A stretch of 64,000 nucleotides of DNA from Scytonema hofmannii PCC 7110 (lineage in GTDB: Bacteria; Cyanobacteriota; Cyanobacteriia; Cyanobacteriales; Nostocaceae): NCBI RefSeq assembly GCF_000346485.2, contig NZ_KQ976354.1, forward strand, positions 3,041,421 through 3,105,420. Reading direction: 5' to 3'. Position 1 is the first letter of the stretch. Each line of letters starts with the position of its first letter. The notes beneath the pieces were generated by a model that saw only the letters and a program-made list of their open reading frames with translations, was not told the origin of the DNA and did not search any database. This document shows, piece by piece, positions 45,220 through 53,365 of this stretch. Position numbers and translations under genes: made by a program.

Positions 45220-45526
45220 ATTCTAAAATCTTAAGTTATGTCGAAACATAGGGGTTTGTAAATTATATAGTTTATTCTTAAAAATGTTTCTTGAGCTATA
45301 AAAACCATAGGAGCAATAGCAATAGTAAAATTACTGAATTCGATAGATTTTATTGCTAATGTTTTATGCGGTCACATCAATAATCTAAAACTCCTGTTTC
45401 TGAGGAAATCCGTCATCTACTTAGAGAAGTATATTTGAACGCAGTAGCAAGACTGACACAACCTGTTGTTCTCTCTGGACAAAAATTACTACAATAGAGA
45501 AACAACTAACCTCTGGAGTTCTAGCA
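45220..45526. other. Intergenic region between divergent kinase and TIGR04376 genes
   Basis: No gene or repeat is evident. It should contain promoters for both flanking genes. Confidence 0.5.
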
Positions 45527-46090
45527 GTGGGCTTATTTGATGACCTGAGTAGGTTTCTGGAAAACCGTTTAGAAGAATTCTTGCGAAACAATCCGCACTT
45601 GGAGTTAGAAGCGCTACTCGAGCAACTGCGGGAGCAAGAGGAAGATACGTTAAAATTGATTGCAGATTTACAATTGCAGGAAAAGCGATCGCAAGACGAT
45701 GTTTTGTCCACTGCCCAAGAAATTCAAAAGTGGCATATCCGGGTAGAAAAGGCAAGAACTGCCAACAGACAAGATTTGGTAGCTGCAGCCCAACAGAGAG
45801 AAGCCGCCTTACTGCGTGAGGGAAACCAGCTGTGGGGACAAATGCAAGGGGTGAAAGAACGGATTACCCAAGCAAAGGAACTACTGAAAAAAATTCAACA
45901 GAGGCGACAGGAAGTACAAGCCAAAGCTACTGAAGCCCAAACAGCGCGTGCTGCTCAACAGAAATTGGAAACCGCAGGCTGGAATTCTACTAGTAGTTAT
46001 TCTAGTAGCTATGATGACCTAGAAGAAAAATTCCGCCGTTGGGAAACCCAAGACGAGTTGGAACAGATGAAACGGAATATGGGGAAGTGA
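45527..46090 (+). CDS. TIGR04376 family coiled-coil protein
   Basis: Protein of 187 residues, highly helical with heptad-like Gln/Glu/Lys/Arg-rich segments (about 20-150) and the C-terminal motif YDDLEEKFRRWETQDELEQM. The beginning MGLFDDLSRFLENRLEEFL is characteristic of TIGR04376, a cyanobacterial family linked by name to hercynine metabolism although its biochemistry is not established. GTG start. No hercynine biosynthesis genes are nearby in this window. Confidence 0.82.
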   Translation: MGLFDDLSRFLENRLEEFLRNNPHLELEALLEQLREQEEDTLKLIADLQLQEKRSQDDVLSTAQEIQKWHIRVEKARTANRQDLVAAAQQREAALLREGNQLWGQMQGVKERITQAKELLKKIQQRRQEVQAKATEAQTARAAQQKLETAGWNSTSSYSSSYDDLEEKFRRWETQDELEQMKRNMGK

Positions 46091-46120
46091 ATTTCTCTGT
46101 AACGGTAAAGCGATTTCGGT

Positions 46121-46210
46121 TAGGGATTTCCAAGAAATAAACTATCCATCTTGTGGGGTGGGCGTCAAGACCCGCCGATCTGTAACGGGCGAGACGCCCG
46201 TCCCACAAGA
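46121..46210. mobile_element. MITE-like inverted-repeat element, copy 1
   Basis: Starts AGGGATTTCCAAGAAATAAA, then CTTGTGGGGTGGGCGTC pairs with GACGCCCGTCCCACAAG. The same outer and inner sequences occur in the element at 57723-57846, marking a dispersed non-autonomous repeat. The remainder of 46091-46491 has no supported gene. Confidence 0.7.
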
Positions 46211-46491
46211 GGCTCCTTTAAAGAGTAAATTGCTTTTCTGAGCATTAATGATAAAAATATTTTATATATTTAACTTATGTTAACTTAATCGTTATTTTGT
46301 TAACGATGCACGTTAGTGTACGCTTCCTTATTTTATAAATATGTTAAATATTCTATATCTAGTGCAGGTAGGCAGAAATGACTATGCAGTTGAAAAATCT
46401 CACTTCGGAGCTTATAAAATAAGCTTTAGTGCCTTTTGTCCTCAGCATAGCTTGCCTTTTTGTACTGGGTTAACATTATCCCAGAACGTTA

Positions 46492-46818
46492 ATGCTTGAT
46501 TTAAACAGCTTAGCTGAGCTTTCCCGTGTCAATTGTGTCAGTCTTTGTGCATTTCTAGTACCAGCTAACTTAGTTGCCACAATCGTTACGATGGTTCTAA
46601 TTGCACTCGGTCGCTCACCACATCAAATATGGCGATCCGCAGCAGTTGCCAGTTTTCTCGCGTTAATCATGGTATTGCACGTATATACTTGGTTTGCAGT
46701 TGGTATCGTCATGGCTCCCACTTATATTTTGTTATTGCTAGCACTCTCTTGTTTACTAACCAATCTAGGGGCTATTCTCTTTCAACGACACTTTATAACA
46801 GTGACCAGTGACCAGTGA
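46492..46818 (+). CDS. Small multi-pass membrane protein, unknown
   Basis: Hypothetical protein of 108 residues with three hydrophobic segments (about 18-41, 50-68 and 73-94). No family is recognised. The last codons (ITVTSDQ) are encoded by a GTGACCA heptamer repeat, so the natural C-terminus may have been replaced by repeat expansion. A terminator for the convergent rbp gene follows. Confidence 0.6.
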   Translation: MLDLNSLAELSRVNCVSLCAFLVPANLVATIVTMVLIALGRSPHQIWRSAAVASFLALIMVLHVYTWFAVGIVMAPTYILLLLALSCLLTNLGAILFQRHFITVTSDQ

Positions 46819-46836
46819 CCAAGTGAAAATTCTATC

Positions 46837-46861
46837 AAAAAAGGCAGGCTTTTTGCCTGCC
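46837..46861 (-). terminator. Rho-independent terminator of the second rbp gene
   Basis: GGCAGGC (46843-46849), loop TTTTT, GCCTGCC (46855-46861). Read on the minus strand the hairpin is followed by six T residues, a textbook terminator for the minus-strand RRM gene starting at 47218. Confidence 0.88.
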
Positions 46862-46900
46862 ACAACGACTTTACAGTTATTTAATTCTTATTCTCAAATT

Positions 46901-47218
46901 TTAGTAGCGTCTGGAGTAACCACCACTGGTGTTTCCACGTCTACCGCCGCCACCACCATATGAAGAACCTCTGTCTTCACGTGGCTTAGCTTTGTTAACC
47001 TTTAGGTTACGACCCATCCATTCAGCCCCATCAAGTGATTCAATTGCTGTTGTTTCTTCTGCATCTGTTCCCATATCTACAAAGGCAAAACCTCTAACAC
47101 GACCTGTTTCCCGATCTACGGGTAGTTGGACTCTTTTCACTGTTCCATATTCTGAAAAAACATGCCTAAGATCGTTCTCCTGAACTTCATAGGATAAATT
47201 ACCGACGTAAATTGACAT
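46901..47218 (-). CDS. RRM RNA-binding protein with Gly-rich tail (cyanobacterial Rbp)
   Basis: Protein of 105 residues: RNP2 IYVGNLS, RNP1 RGFAFVDM, and a C-terminal Gly/Arg/Ser-rich tail (YGGGGGRRGNTSGGYSRRY) as in cold-induced cyanobacterial Rbp proteins. It shares most of its RRM with the protein encoded at 35283-35576, and the genes share a leader element, so they are paralogues likely under similar control. AGGAGATG lies just before the ATG. A strong terminator follows. Confidence 0.96.
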   Translation of the reverse strand: MSIYVGNLSYEVQENDLRHVFSEYGTVKRVQLPVDRETGRVRGFAFVDMGTDAEETTAIESLDGAEWMGRNLKVNKAKPREDRGSSYGGGGGRRGNTSGGYSRRY

Positions 47219-47255
47219 AAAACATCTCCTGAATCGATTGGCGCTGAGAGTTAGA

Positions 47256-47329
47256 TTCGGAGATTACGCTTGTAAGTACCATGAGACAAACTGCAAAACC
47301 GAATATAAATCCTGTGAATTAAGAATAAC
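47256..47329 (-). promoter_or_regulatory. Conserved rbp 5' leader element, copy 2
   Basis: TTCGGAGA (47256-47263) and CCTGTGAATTAAGAATAAC (47311-47329) correspond to the blocks upstream of the first rbp gene, in the same order and orientation relative to the start codon. Confidence 0.5.
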
Positions 47330-47562
47330 ACAACTTGGTAGTGATATTGTCATCGTTTGAAAAAATTGTAAAAATCGCTTAAAGTTAGGGACGACTAAAA
47401 GCTATTCTTATTAACAGTTACCAGTGACCAGTGACGAATTCATCGACCTACTTGAAAGTCACGAATTTGAATCATGAATCGGTTTATTTTCTTTCAGAAA
47501 TGAGTCATAGTGTAAGCATTATATACGCGACCAGGGAGTAAGTATCTTTACTCAATACCTGG

Positions 47563-47616
47563 TCACTGGTCACTGGTCACTGGTCACTGGTTACTGGTCA
47601 CTGGTCACTGGTCACT
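47563..47616. repeat. Heptamer tandem repeat (GGTCACT)n, longest array
   Basis: About seven to eight GGTCACT units, one with a GGTTACT variant. It overlaps the end of a 31-codon minus-strand reading frame. The rest of 47330-47748 contains an isolated GTGACCA pair (about 47421) and no other gene. Confidence 0.88.
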
Positions 47617-47693
47617 CGATTAACAATGGTTTCGGGTTGTTGAGCGACGATTAACTGGTTAGGTTGGGTTTGAATATTTTTCAGTTCCATCAT
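47598..47693 (-). CDS. Possible microprotein or truncated gene start
   Basis: A 31-codon frame starting MMELKNIQTQPNQLIVAQQP with a good ribosome site (AAGGAG, eight bases before ATG). It ends inside the GGTCACT repeat, whose codons give VTSDQ. It may be a real small protein or the head of a gene cut short by repeat insertion. It diverges from the AraC-type regulator gene. Function unknown. Confidence 0.35.
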   Translation of the reverse strand: MMELKNIQTQPNQLIVAQQPETIVNRVTSDQ

Positions 47694-47784
47694 AGCAAAA
47701 ACTCCTTTGGGTTAAAATTGTGTTTGAATCTTTGTGTTACCGTGACAGATGCATTGCTGCTTGGCTATATTTCAAGAATGTGAC

Positions 47785-48810
47785 ATGATCAAAGAAGCTA
47801 CTTTCTCTGTTTACCTCACCCGCAGCATTGTGCAATATGCAGTTGCAAAATATGGAGTCGATGCAAATAGCTTATGTGCGGCGGCGGGGATCGAAACTAC
47901 CCTGCTGAACCAACCTGACGAGAGAATTCCAGGCGTGCTTCACAGTGCTGTGTGGCGAGAAGCGATTCAGCGTACAGGGGATGCAAATCTTGGGTTACAC
48001 TTGGGTGAAGTTTTTAATCTGGCAGCGTTTGGCATTGTTGGCTATGTGGTGGTGAATTGTCAAACACTTGAGCAAGTTTTGGAAAAGCTTTCGCGATATA
48101 CCCATTTGTTTAGCCAAGGTGTGTACATTCACTTTTCTGTATCTGAAGGGTTGGTGTTTTGCGACTGCGATATTGCGGATGACTTAAAAAACTACTTATT
48201 AAGTGAACCTCGGCAAGCAATTGAAAGTACTTTTTCATCTTTGCTGACAGCAACAAGAGTGTTGACAGGAAAACAGCTTCGTCTTCAAGCTGTTTGGTTT
48301 GGATATCCACGCCCTGTTCATACTTCCGAACACGATCGCATCTTTCAGACAAGTCCACAATTTTCAATGCCTACAAATCGTCTCATCTTTGATGCTAATT
48401 GCTTGAATTGGTCTGTTTTATCAGCTAACCTAAACCTTTTATCAGTCTTCGAGCAGCATGCAGAGGCAATGCTCAATACAATGGTTCACCAGGATAGCTA
48501 TACTCGACAAGTGGTACAAGCGATCGCGCAACATCTGAAAGGGGAACTACCATCAATCAAAGCGATCGCTCACTCTCTAGCAATAAGTGTCCGCCAGTTG
48601 CAGCGAGAATTGCAAGCTGAAGGGAAATCTTACCAACAAATTCTTGACGAAACGCGCAAGGAATTAGCTTTGCGACATTTAAAGAACCCAAATACTCCAA
48701 TTTATGATATAGCCTTTTTGTTAGGGTTTTCTGAACCGAGCGCTTTTAACCGAGCATTTAAGCGTTGGACGGGGCAAACCCCACGGAATTATCGTCAGGA
48801 CTTACAATAG
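47785..48810 (+). CDS. AraC family transcriptional regulator
   Basis: Protein of about 341 residues. The N-terminal ligand domain is the arabinose-binding-like type (RSIVQYAVAKYGVD, LGLHLGEVFNLAAFGIVGYV). The C-terminal 90 residues form the two-helix-turn-helix AraC domain (SIKAIAHSLAISVRQLQREL and IYDIAFLLGFSEPSAFNRAF, then WTGQTPRNYR). ATG 47785 gives the usual start; ATG 47749 adds twelve residues. Possible targets are its own gene or the divergent microprotein frame; no operator can be read. Confidence 0.92.
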   Translation: MIKEATFSVYLTRSIVQYAVAKYGVDANSLCAAAGIETTLLNQPDERIPGVLHSAVWREAIQRTGDANLGLHLGEVFNLAAFGIVGYVVVNCQTLEQVLEKLSRYTHLFSQGVYIHFSVSEGLVFCDCDIADDLKNYLLSEPRQAIESTFSSLLTATRVLTGKQLRLQAVWFGYPRPVHTSEHDRIFQTSPQFSMPTNRLIFDANCLNWSVLSANLNLLSVFEQHAEAMLNTMVHQDSYTRQVVQAIAQHLKGELPSIKAIAHSLAISVRQLQRELQAEGKSYQQILDETRKELALRHLKNPNTPIYDIAFLLGFSEPSAFNRAFKRWTGQTPRNYRQDLQ

Positions 48811-48839
48811 AAGGGCAGAAGATAGAAGGGAAGAAAAGT

Positions 48840-51800
48840 TCATTTATTTAACTGTTTATCGACAAGTTGCAAGATTTCTTTGAATTGATAGTTACGAGTT
48901 AGCTGTTTCAACTCAGTTATCAGAGATGTGTACTGTTTTGGAATTTGTTGAATGAGAAGAAAAACTTCATCATCGTCACACAAGAGTGCTGCTTGATGTA
49001 AATCGGCAATCCAAGTTGGAGACATGACCGATAGATTCTCAGCTGTTAATGAAACACAGGTAGATGGTTGTTCTTGTCTATGGATACTCGAAGATGACTC
49101 CTCATCATTAGCATAGATAAACTTCACTCCCAAATATTCTTCCATCTTGGCAAACAATTCGCTTTCTTGGAAAGGTTTGCGAATGAAGTCATTACATCCG
49201 GCTTGGATGGCAAGGATGCGATCGCTCGTTAATGCCTGAGCTGATAGAGCAATCACGATCGTCGATTGACCTTCCGCAGTAGAACGAATCTGCTGTGTTA
49301 CTTCATACCCGTCCATTCCTGGCATCTGAATGTCCATCCAAATTAAATGGGGATGCCACTCTTGCCAAAGTCGGATACTTTCTTCTCCATCTTTGGCTCC
49401 TTGCACCTCAAACCCCATTTGAGTTAGCAACTTAAACAGTAGGTAACGGTTTTCTGGCTGGTCATCTACTACTAAAATTCGGTAAGATGGCTGTCCATCC
49501 GCCAGTCCGATGGCTCGACGCTGAGGTGACGATGTTGGCACGTCTGATGCTTTTGCCAACTGAACTTGAACCTCAACACTAAAAGTACTGCCCTGACCGG
49601 AAGTACTGGCTACTGTGATGGTACCACCCATTAAAGATGCATATCTGAGGCTAATTGTCAATCCCAGCCCCGTCCCTTCTGGCGACGCTCTGCCGGAATC
49701 GGTTTGAGTAAAGGCATCAAAGATAGTATCAAGTTCGTGTGATGCAATTCCAACCCCCGTATCTTCAACAGTGAACAGAAGAGTGTCAAGAAGCGGAGGT
49801 GTAGAGTTCTCCCGATCTGCCTGATTTTGCCCTTGTTTTGTTCCTCTGGTTGCTGTCAGAGTGACGCTACCTTTTGTAGTGAATTTGATAGCATTGCCCA
49901 GTAAATTTATCAAGATTTGGCGCAGTTTGTTAGCATCAGTTGTGATAAATTGTGGTAGATCTGAAGCAAGGTGAAGGTAAAGTTGCAAGCCTTTGGCATC
50001 AGCTCGCTGACGAAACATACTGTGTAAAGAAGACAGTAAGGTATGAAGGTCAAAACTACTTTCGTCTAACGTGATTCGTCCGGCTTCGATTTTTGATAAA
50101 TCGAGAACATCATTGATGATGCTCAGCAAGTGCTTACCACTGCGATGAATAATCTGTAAGTTTTCTTGCTGTTCTGGCGTTAGGTGTGAGTCATGGCTCA
50201 TAACCTGAGCAAAGCCTAAAATGATATTCAAGGGTGTCCGGAGTTCGTGACTCATGTTTGCGAGGAAAATACTTTTTGCTTTGTTTGCTACTTCTGCGGC
50301 TTCCTTTGCGTGTTGCAGTTCAACCTCAGTTTGTTTGCGATCGTTGATATCTCGATGCGTTCCCGACATCCGCAAGGGGTTCCCATTTTCATCCCAAGCA
50401 ACGACTTTGCCGTAGTCTGCAATCCATTTCCATTCTCCAGATTTGCTTCGGAGTCGATAGTCAAACCCATAGCGAACTGAAAAATCTTTCAGGTGCGCCT
50501 CTAAGATTTCTTTTACCCAAACCATATCCTCAGGATGAACCAATAGTTCCCATGTACTGAAACCTTGGGAAAGTTCACTGGCATCGTAGCCCAGCATTTC
50601 AAAGTACTGAGGGCTGAAGTAGATTTCACCTGTGCTAAGATTCCAGTCCCATAACCCATCGCCCGATGCTTCGAGTGCCAGTTTCAATCGTTCTTCGCTA
50701 AGTTGCAATTCCGATGTTCGTTCGCGGACTCGTCTTTCTAATTCGGCATTTGTCTGTTGCAGTGCTAGTAATGAGGTTTGCAGTTGAGTTGCCATATCTC
50801 TAAATGAGTCTGCCAGTTCTCCCACTTCATCTTCTCGATATATAGTCACTGGATAATGAAAATCTCCATGAGCAACTTTCTTGAGTGCTGCATTCAAATT
50901 TTTTAAAGGACGGGTTATCCAATTAGATGTGAAGACGCCAATAGCTGTAGCAGAAAAAGCGGCTGCTACACATAACAATATAGTAGTATGTGTATGATCA
51001 TTGATTTGTGCCATAAAATCTGACTCTGGCACTACAATAACAATTACCCAATCCAGTCCAAGTTTATCTTTATAAGGAATAACTTGCAAAAACTGGCGAT
51101 GGTTGTGACTCCAAAAGCTCAATTGCTGACTTTTTTGAAAAAATTTGAAACTCCCAAACTTTGCTTGCAAATATTGGCTTGTTGCTTGAATCAAAGCGTC
51201 ATGACTATCAGTTGCTTGGATACGCTCTAACTTGACACTTCCATTTTGCTGTTTGAAGGTAATTGAGTGTTGATTGCTTGAACTTCCTACCAAAAGTCCG
51301 TTGCGTTCAACAATAAAAACTTTTCCTGTTTGACCAATCTTTACAGTGGCTAAAAATTTCCGAAAGAAGGACAGATCGCAGGCAGTAGAGAAGACACCAA
51401 GCAGTTTCTTCGTTTTTGGCTTGTAGATGGGATAGTTGGCATTGAGAGACATATCCGAATTATCGGCAAGCACAAAAATTGGACTCCAAACGGGCTTTCC
51501 CACCGCAATGGCTGTTTGATACCAAGGTCGTTCTTTTAACTGAAATTGTCGAATTGTTGTTATACGACTGAGTTTTTTTCCGTGACTGTCTACAGCATCG
51601 TAATAAACTAAGCTAGGGTTAGAAAGGTCGGAACTCAACACGCTCAGTTGGGGGTTCCGATTGGCAACAATGAAATCGCCCCGTGGCGTACCTAGGATTA
51701 TATGGCTGACAGTTTCAAATTGCGTGAGTTGGCTAAAAAGATAACGTTCTAACTCCGGGCGATTTTGTAAATCTATATATCCCAAACGAACAGCATCAGC

Positions 51801-52061
51801 ATTTATACGGTTGATTTGCGGTGGGGTTGCTAAATAGTTTTTGAGGTACAAGTTGACGCGATCTCCCACCTCTGTCATCAACTGATTTGCCATCTCATCA
51901 ACTGCTTGTTGCCCATTTTTAAAGGATAGATAGCCAACTAACGCGGTTGCAGTAATAATCTGTAACACGAATGGAACAATGAGCACCCAACTCAGGGAAA
52001 GATGATGACCTACACTGAGTTTAACATCCTGAGTATGAGAGGTTGGGGGTTGGTAGCTCAT
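48840..52061 (-). CDS. Cache-HAMP-PAS hybrid sensor histidine kinase
   Basis: Membrane kinase of 1073 residues: first helix about 25-48, a periplasmic dCache-type sensor (about 50-350, with LKERPWYQTAIAVGKPVWSP), second helix about 355-378, HAMP, coiled coil, PAS (GLWDWNLSTGEIYFSPQYFE), HisKA with His near 606 (NMSHELRTPLN), HATPase (TGLGLTISLRYASLMGG), receiver with Asp near 907 (LIWMDIQMPGMDG) and an approximately 90-residue tail. Domain order matches the second half of the bacteriophytochrome kinase in this window, and the tails are alike, suggesting related paralogues. The signal is unknown. Confidence 0.92.
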   Translation of the reverse strand: MSYQPPTSHTQDVKLSVGHHLSLSWVLIVPFVLQIITATALVGYLSFKNGQQAVDEMANQLMTEVGDRVNLYLKNYLATPPQINRINADAVRLGYIDLQNRPELERYLFSQLTQFETVSHIILGTPRGDFIVANRNPQLSVLSSDLSNPSLVYYDAVDSHGKKLSRITTIRQFQLKERPWYQTAIAVGKPVWSPIFVLADNSDMSLNANYPIYKPKTKKLLGVFSTACDLSFFRKFLATVKIGQTGKVFIVERNGLLVGSSSNQHSITFKQQNGSVKLERIQATDSHDALIQATSQYLQAKFGSFKFFQKSQQLSFWSHNHRQFLQVIPYKDKLGLDWVIVIVVPESDFMAQINDHTHTTILLCVAAAFSATAIGVFTSNWITRPLKNLNAALKKVAHGDFHYPVTIYREDEVGELADSFRDMATQLQTSLLALQQTNAELERRVRERTSELQLSEERLKLALEASGDGLWDWNLSTGEIYFSPQYFEMLGYDASELSQGFSTWELLVHPEDMVWVKEILEAHLKDFSVRYGFDYRLRSKSGEWKWIADYGKVVAWDENGNPLRMSGTHRDINDRKQTEVELQHAKEAAEVANKAKSIFLANMSHELRTPLNIILGFAQVMSHDSHLTPEQQENLQIIHRSGKHLLSIINDVLDLSKIEAGRITLDESSFDLHTLLSSLHSMFRQRADAKGLQLYLHLASDLPQFITTDANKLRQILINLLGNAIKFTTKGSVTLTATRGTKQGQNQADRENSTPPLLDTLLFTVEDTGVGIASHELDTIFDAFTQTDSGRASPEGTGLGLTISLRYASLMGGTITVASTSGQGSTFSVEVQVQLAKASDVPTSSPQRRAIGLADGQPSYRILVVDDQPENRYLLFKLLTQMGFEVQGAKDGEESIRLWQEWHPHLIWMDIQMPGMDGYEVTQQIRSTAEGQSTIVIALSAQALTSDRILAIQAGCNDFIRKPFQESELFAKMEEYLGVKFIYANDEESSSSIHRQEQPSTCVSLTAENLSVMSPTWIADLHQAALLCDDDEVFLLIQQIPKQYTSLITELKQLTRNYQFKEILQLVDKQLNK

Positions 52062-52213
52062 TGTTTTTGATCTAGCTAGTTGAACAATTCATCTAGAATA
52101 ACCAATACTATAACTATTGCGCCTCCTTAACTACTTGAGTCATGCTGTCAATCAGTTCATGTATGCCATCATCTCCTGGTTGTTGAACGGTAGTTCACAA
52201 TAGCTAAGGCTTG

Positions 52214-53173
52214 TTAGGGTTTGGTGGAGCGATAACGTTTTACGCCCGTTCCCGGAGCGATCGCCACATTCTGTCCGTTCACGGTTAACGTGGTTGCTTC
52301 TATCACTTGTCCATAGGTGTTGCGGGTGCCAAAGCCTTGAACCTGAACTTTGTCACTACCTTCAATTATACTGACAAGCCGATCGCCGACATGGGGCGGA
52401 AACTTCACCACCACACCAGAGGAGAGAATAACACCTTTGAGTTCTCCCCGATGCCCAACGAGCCAATGTCGAGCAATTCCATCTACAGAAAGACTGCTGT
52501 AGCTTACTCTGTTGGCTGGAGGTGAAGGGGGAACGGTAGGAGGTTGGTTAGCGATCGTCTGCTGAGTGCGGAGATTAACGATTTGGGTTGCTCGAATTTC
52601 CTGTCCAAATTGGGTGGGTGTACCAGCAACGCCGATGATGCTGACCTCATCATTTGGAGCGATCGCCTTGGTGAGTCGATCGCTCAGGTGGGGAGGAAAC
52701 TTAACCTGAATCTTATTGTCAAGCAGTAGTCCATCAACTCTACCTTCAGGATTAAGCAGGTATTGCTGAACTCTGCCATTGTAAGTTGTAGTGTAGTCAT
52801 TTGGTACAGGCGCACCCGGAGGAGTCGGATGTGCGGGATGAGCGTTCGCTACGGAAAATGCAAGTCCTCCAATTGTTGAGTGCTGGTTCAGGGTAAAAGA
52901 ACCCCAAACACTAGCTAGAGCGATCGCGGCTCCCGCTACCCCACTGCTAATAATTAAGCGCAGATTGCGGCGACGGCTTTGGTCTTGTGTCTGTTTGAGA
53001 TACATAAGTTGTAATGCCTCCTGAAGGCTATCGGGAGAAATGCCTGCCTCTGTAGCTGCTTGAATGAGTTCTGAGGGAATGTAGTCCTGGGATTTTTGCT
53101 CTTGGAGTTGTGCAGCCAGGGCTAATAGTTCTGTGGTGGAGGAATGAGAAATGCGATTATTAGAGCGATTCAT
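52214..53173 (-). CDS. Membrane-anchored protein with two OB-like repeats, sigma-54 promoter
   Basis: Protein of 319 residues. A cytoplasmic N-terminal helix region resembles a small regulatory domain (LLALAAQLQEQKS, IPSELIQAATEAGIS); a transmembrane helix lies at about 73-92. Two homologous 65-residue domains follow: GRVQQYLLNPEGRVDGLLL with VKFPPHLSDRL, and GIARHWLVGHRGELKGVIL with VKFPPHVGDRL. They look like OB-fold-type exported domains of unknown function. The gene diverges from the kinase-activator-rpoN operon, and a consensus -24/-12 site (53249-53264, minus strand) lies 76 bases before its ATG, so it is probably a target of that system. Confidence 0.8.
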   Translation of the reverse strand: MNRSNNRISHSSTTELLALAAQLQEQKSQDYIPSELIQAATEAGISPDSLQEALQLMYLKQTQDQSRRRNLRLIISSGVAGAAIALASVWGSFTLNQHSTIGGLAFSVANAHPAHPTPPGAPVPNDYTTTYNGRVQQYLLNPEGRVDGLLLDNKIQVKFPPHLSDRLTKAIAPNDEVSIIGVAGTPTQFGQEIRATQIVNLRTQQTIANQPPTVPPSPPANRVSYSSLSVDGIARHWLVGHRGELKGVILSSGVVVKFPPHVGDRLVSIIEGSDKVQVQGFGTRNTYGQVIEATTLTVNGQNVAIAPGTGVKRYRSTKP

Positions 53174-53248
53174 ATGTTGTTTTATAGAAGTAGGGACAGA
53201 AGTGGTGAGAGTGCATCACTAAAAGTCCACATGGTCACATAACAACTG

Positions 53249-53264
53249 TGCAAAAATCGTGCCA
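53249..53264 (-). promoter_or_regulatory. Sigma-54 (-24/-12) promoter of the divergent OB-repeat gene
   Basis: On the minus strand: TGGCACGATTTTTGCA, matching every defined position of TGGCACG-N4-TTGCA. Expected transcript start near 53238, about 65 bases before the ATG. Confidence 0.85.
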
Positions 53265-53308
53265 AAGATACAGATCGAAGCGAGAGTAGATTGGATTAAG
53301 ATGAAAAC

Positions 53309-53324
53309 TGGCATAGTATTTGCA
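53309..53324 (+). promoter_or_regulatory. Sigma-54 (-24/-12) promoter of the kinase-activator-rpoN operon
   Basis: TGGCATAGTATTTGCA fits TGGCAYR-N4-TTGCW exactly. Expected transcript start near 53336, 30 bases before the kinase ATG, implying that sigma-54 drives its own operon. Confidence 0.82.
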
Positions 53325-53365
53325 CTATCAAGTTTTATCGAACAATTTCCACAAATCAACCTGTT

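Noticed and set aside
35245-47616. Heptamer arrays as possible CRISPR repeats
   Set aside because: Units are seven bases long with no unique spacers and no cas genes nearby; they are short tandem repeats.
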